Assembly (NCBI GenBank): GCA_003526525.1
Contig: DPVV01000539.1
Location: forward strand, 1-7,870
DNA: 7,870 nucleotides
DNA from: Lachnoclostridium phytofermentans
GTDB lineage: Bacteria; Bacillota; Clostridia; Lachnospirales; Lachnospiraceae
Reading direction: 5' to 3'
Part shown: piece by piece, positions 5,539-7,870 of the stretch
Layout of the letters: each line of letters begins with the position of its first letter
How positions within the stretch are numbered: position 1 is the first letter of the stretch
Position numbers and translations under genes: made by a program
The notes under the pieces: model-generated
Database searches by the model: none
What the model was told of the DNA's origin: nothing
What the model saw: the letters and a program-made list of their open reading frames with translations, nothing else

Positions 5539-7761
5539 ATGTTACAAAGTGAGTTAATTAAATCAAAAGTTTTATTGCCATGCTTTATAATATTTACTAT
5601 GTTAATTTCTATGTTTGTACCATATCATATTAGTTTAGCAGCTACTAATATAGCGTTAGGTAAAACAGCAACCGCTAGTAGCACCCAATCAGGTTCCTCT
5701 GAAGGTAATGCAATCGATGGTAATACATCAACAAGATGGTGTGCAGCTAATGGTAATTTAAATCATTGGTGGCAAGTAGATCTTGGTAGTTCACAAAGTA
5801 TTTCAGGAACAGAAGTTATGTGGGAGTTTAGTGGTCGTGTTTACGGTTATAAAATTGGAACTTCCACAGATAACAATACCTGGACTTTAAGAGCAGACAA
5901 GACAAATAACACCAGTACTGCACAGACTCAAAGTGATAGCTTTAGTGCTACAGCTAGATATGTAAGAATAACTGTTACAAGTTTACCAGCTAGCACATGG
6001 GCAAGCTTTTTTGAATTTAGAGTGTTTGATAATAGTAGTGGTGGTGGTTCTACAACACAACCAGCACTAACGAATCGTCAAATTGAAACTCTTGATAGAG
6101 GAGTAGTAGCTGTTAAAGTAACCAATGGAGTATTTGTAAGCTGGAGAGCTCTTGGAACAGAGGCACTTACGGTTGGTTATAATTTATATCGTGGTACTAC
6201 CAAATTAAATTCTACACCACTAACTACGAAGACCAACTATACTGATACAGCTGGTACTGCTAGCTCCACCTATCAAGTAGCAGCAGTTGTAAATGGGGTA
6301 GAACAAGCAAAAAGCCCTGCAGTAAGCGTTCTAAGTAATAATTATCAGCAATTTCCTCTTGATGTACCTTCTGGAGGAACCACACCTGATAATGTTAGCT
6401 ATACCTATAGTGCCAATGATTGTAGTGTTGGTGACCTTAATGGTGATGGCCAATACGAAATTATAGTGAAATGGGATCCATCTAATTCTAAAGATAATTC
6501 TCAAAGTGGCTATACAGGTAATGTATATATTGATGCCTATACACTAACCGGTACAAAATTATGGAGAATTGATCTAGGTAAGAATATTCGTGCTGGTGCT
6601 CATTATACTCAATTTATGGTATATGATTTAGATGGAGATGGTAAGGCAGAAATTGCTATGAGGACAGCAGATGGTACAAAAGATGGACTTGGTAATATAA
6701 TTGGAAGCTCTACTGCAGATTATCGCAATGCGAGTGGTTATGTATTAAGTGGCCCAGAATATTTATCCGTATTTAATGGACAAACTGGTGCTGCGATGGT
6801 TACTACTACATTTGAACCTGCAAGAGGTAATGTTACTGATTGGGGCGATAATTACGGTAACAGAGTAGATAGATTCCTTGCATGTATCGCTTATCTTGAT
6901 GGACAAAGACCAAGCCTTGTAATGTGTCGTGGATATTATGAAAAAACCATGTTAGTAGCATACGATTATCGTAATGGTTCACTAACTAAGAGATGGACAT
7001 TTAATTCATCCAATGGATATACAGCTTATCAAGGACAGGGTAATCACAATATAAGTGTAGCAGATGTAGATGGAGATGGCAAAGATGAAATAATCTATGG
7101 TTCATGTGCAATCGATGATAATGGATCAGGATTATGGACTTCTGGTCTAGGTCATGGTGATGCCCTACATGTATCTGACTTTAATCCAGATCGACCAGGA
7201 TTTGAAGTATGGGGAATTCACGAAGGAACAGGTACTCCTGGTTCTGCATTATTGGATGCAAGAACAGGAGCAGTTATCTGGAAGACTGCCAATGCAGATG
7301 TTGGAAGAGGTGTAGCAGCAAATATAACATCTGCTTATCGTGGTGCTGAGATGTGGGGAGGAACTAGTGATTTACGAACTCCTACCAATATCAGTGCAGG
7401 TAACTTACCTTCATCCGCTAACTTTGTAGTATGGTGGGATGGAGATCTGCAACGTGAACTTCTTGATGATATTAATATAACAAAATATGGCGGTGGAACC
7501 TTACTTACAGCAAGTGGCTGTGCATCAAATAATGGAACCAAGGCAACTCCTAACCTTTCTGTTGATATATTTGGTGATTGGAGAGAAGAAGTTATATGGA
7601 GAACGACCGATAGCAAATATTTAAGAATCTATACTACCACAACACCAACAGAGTATAGATTTTATACATTCATGCATGATCCAGTATATCGACTTGGTAT
7701 TGCGTGGCAAAATGTAGCTTATAATCAACCTCCTCATACTAGTTTTTATCTTGGTGATTAA
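5539..7761 (+). CDS. Secreted rhamnogalacturonan lyase, PL11 (YesW/YesX-like), with N-terminal discoidin/CBM32-like domain
   Basis: Cleaves the rhamnose-galacturonate backbone of pectic rhamnogalacturonan I by beta-elimination outside the cell. The 740-aa product opens with a signal peptide (1-34; hydrophobic LLPCFIIFTMLISMF, likely cut SLA|ATN). Residues about 37-164 form an F5/8 type C (discoidin, CBM32-like) sugar-binding domain: NIALGKTATASS, AIDGNTSTRW, WWQVDLG, ARYVRITV and FFEFRVFD. A Ser/Gly/Thr linker (165-175) follows. The PL11 module starts near 180 with DRGVVAV (186-192) and an Ig/FnIII-like region, then the propeller domain with Asp-rich calcium loops GDLNGDGQYE (298-307), DLDGDGKAE (363-371) and DVDGDGKDE (509-517), plus GHGDALHVSD (538-547) and DIFGDWREEVIWR (676-688). 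Endo (YesW) or exo (YesX) action cannot be decided here. The start at 5539 lies 8 nt after AAGGAGG (5524-5530); the in-frame ATG at 5533 is only 2 nt away, too close. No other pectin gene or transporter is in the window. Confidence 0.95.
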   Translation: MLQSELIKSKVLLPCFIIFTMLISMFVPYHISLAATNIALGKTATASSTQSGSSEGNAIDGNTSTRWCAANGNLNHWWQVDLGSSQSISGTEVMWEFSGRVYGYKIGTSTDNNTWTLRADKTNNTSTAQTQSDSFSATARYVRITVTSLPASTWASFFEFRVFDNSSGGGSTTQPALTNRQIETLDRGVVAVKVTNGVFVSWRALGTEALTVGYNLYRGTTKLNSTPLTTKTNYTDTAGTASSTYQVAAVVNGVEQAKSPAVSVLSNNYQQFPLDVPSGGTTPDNVSYTYSANDCSVGDLNGDGQYEIIVKWDPSNSKDNSQSGYTGNVYIDAYTLTGTKLWRIDLGKNIRAGAHYTQFMVYDLDGDGKAEIAMRTADGTKDGLGNIIGSSTADYRNASGYVLSGPEYLSVFNGQTGAAMVTTTFEPARGNVTDWGDNYGNRVDRFLACIAYLDGQRPSLVMCRGYYEKTMLVAYDYRNGSLTKRWTFNSSNGYTAYQGQGNHNISVADVDGDGKDEIIYGSCAIDDNGSGLWTSGLGHGDALHVSDFNPDRPGFEVWGIHEGTGTPGSALLDARTGAVIWKTANADVGRGVAANITSAYRGAEMWGGTSDLRTPTNISAGNLPSSANFVVWWDGDLQRELLDDINITKYGGGTLLTASGCASNNGTKATPNLSVDIFGDWREEVIWRTTDSKYLRIYTTTTPTEYRFYTFMHDPVYRLGIAWQNVAYNQPPHTSFYLGD

Positions 7762-7870
7762 GTTTAGATAAACAATTAACGAAGCTATATTGTGTAAGAA
7801 ATAATAAATTATTATAATTGAAATAAGCCCTTCATACGACACAAGAATGTGATATGATCCTCCATAAGTT
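7762..7870. other. 3' flank of the lyase gene; no gene seen
   Basis: AT-rich sequence up to the window edge. It holds a short AT-only palindrome around TAATAAATTATTA and a small CACA-N4-TGTG motif, but no hairpin with a U-tract. The lyase terminator is either weak or beyond the window. Confidence 0.4.

Noticed and set aside
7335..7616. 93-codon antisense ORF in the lyase gene
   Set aside because: Complement of the conserved PL11 propeller coding region.
7621..7842. 73-codon antisense ORF across the lyase 3' end
   Set aside because: Overlaps the conserved lyase C-terminus; low-complexity Ile/Tyr-rich translation with no recognised motif.

Overview
The window looks like a stretch of an AT-rich, low-GC Gram-positive genome, most likely a plant-polysaccharide-degrading clostridium of the Lachnospiraceae type. 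The basis is a type I signal peptidase, a SpoIID-family cell-wall enzyme, strong GGAGG ribosome binding sites, queuosine synthesis and a secreted rhamnogalacturonan lyase. The species is inferred, not proven.

Layout. (1) The 3' part of a signal peptidase I gene (2-487, +) runs off the left edge. (2) A long symmetrical hairpin (537-605) separates it from a convergent gene for a small, unrecognised membrane protein (659-1186, -). (3) An intergenic region (1187-1478) holds probable divergent promoters and, just before the next gene, a roughly 100-nt GC-richer leader that can fold into three hairpins and a pseudoknot ending at the Shine-Dalgarno. (4) A secreted SPOR + SpoIID protein (1479-3170, +). 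(5) An AT-rich intergenic array of 45-bp tandem repeats (3204-3473). (6) queA (3598-4677, +), closed by a nested terminator (4692-4768). (7) A 770-nt intergenic region with three 22-bp-phased palindromes of BlaI/MecI/CopY operator type, a near-consensus promoter with a partly duplicated copy, and a leader of about 300 nt with a terminator-like hairpin and two tiny overlapping ORFs behind a very strong Shine-Dalgarno. (8) A secreted rhamnogalacturonan lyase, polysaccharide lyase family 11, with an N-terminal discoidin/CBM32-like domain (5539-7761, +).

The genes do not form one operon. Each has its own upstream signals, and strong terminators lie after the signal peptidase and queA genes. Three of the products act at or across the membrane or outside the cell; queA is a cytoplasmic tRNA-modification gene. 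I found no phage, transposon, CRISPR, tRNA or rRNA. The most interesting parts are the non-coding regions: the foldable leader before the SpoIID-family gene, the 45-bp array, and the layered control region before the lyase. Nothing here establishes a new system; these are candidates with defined tests.
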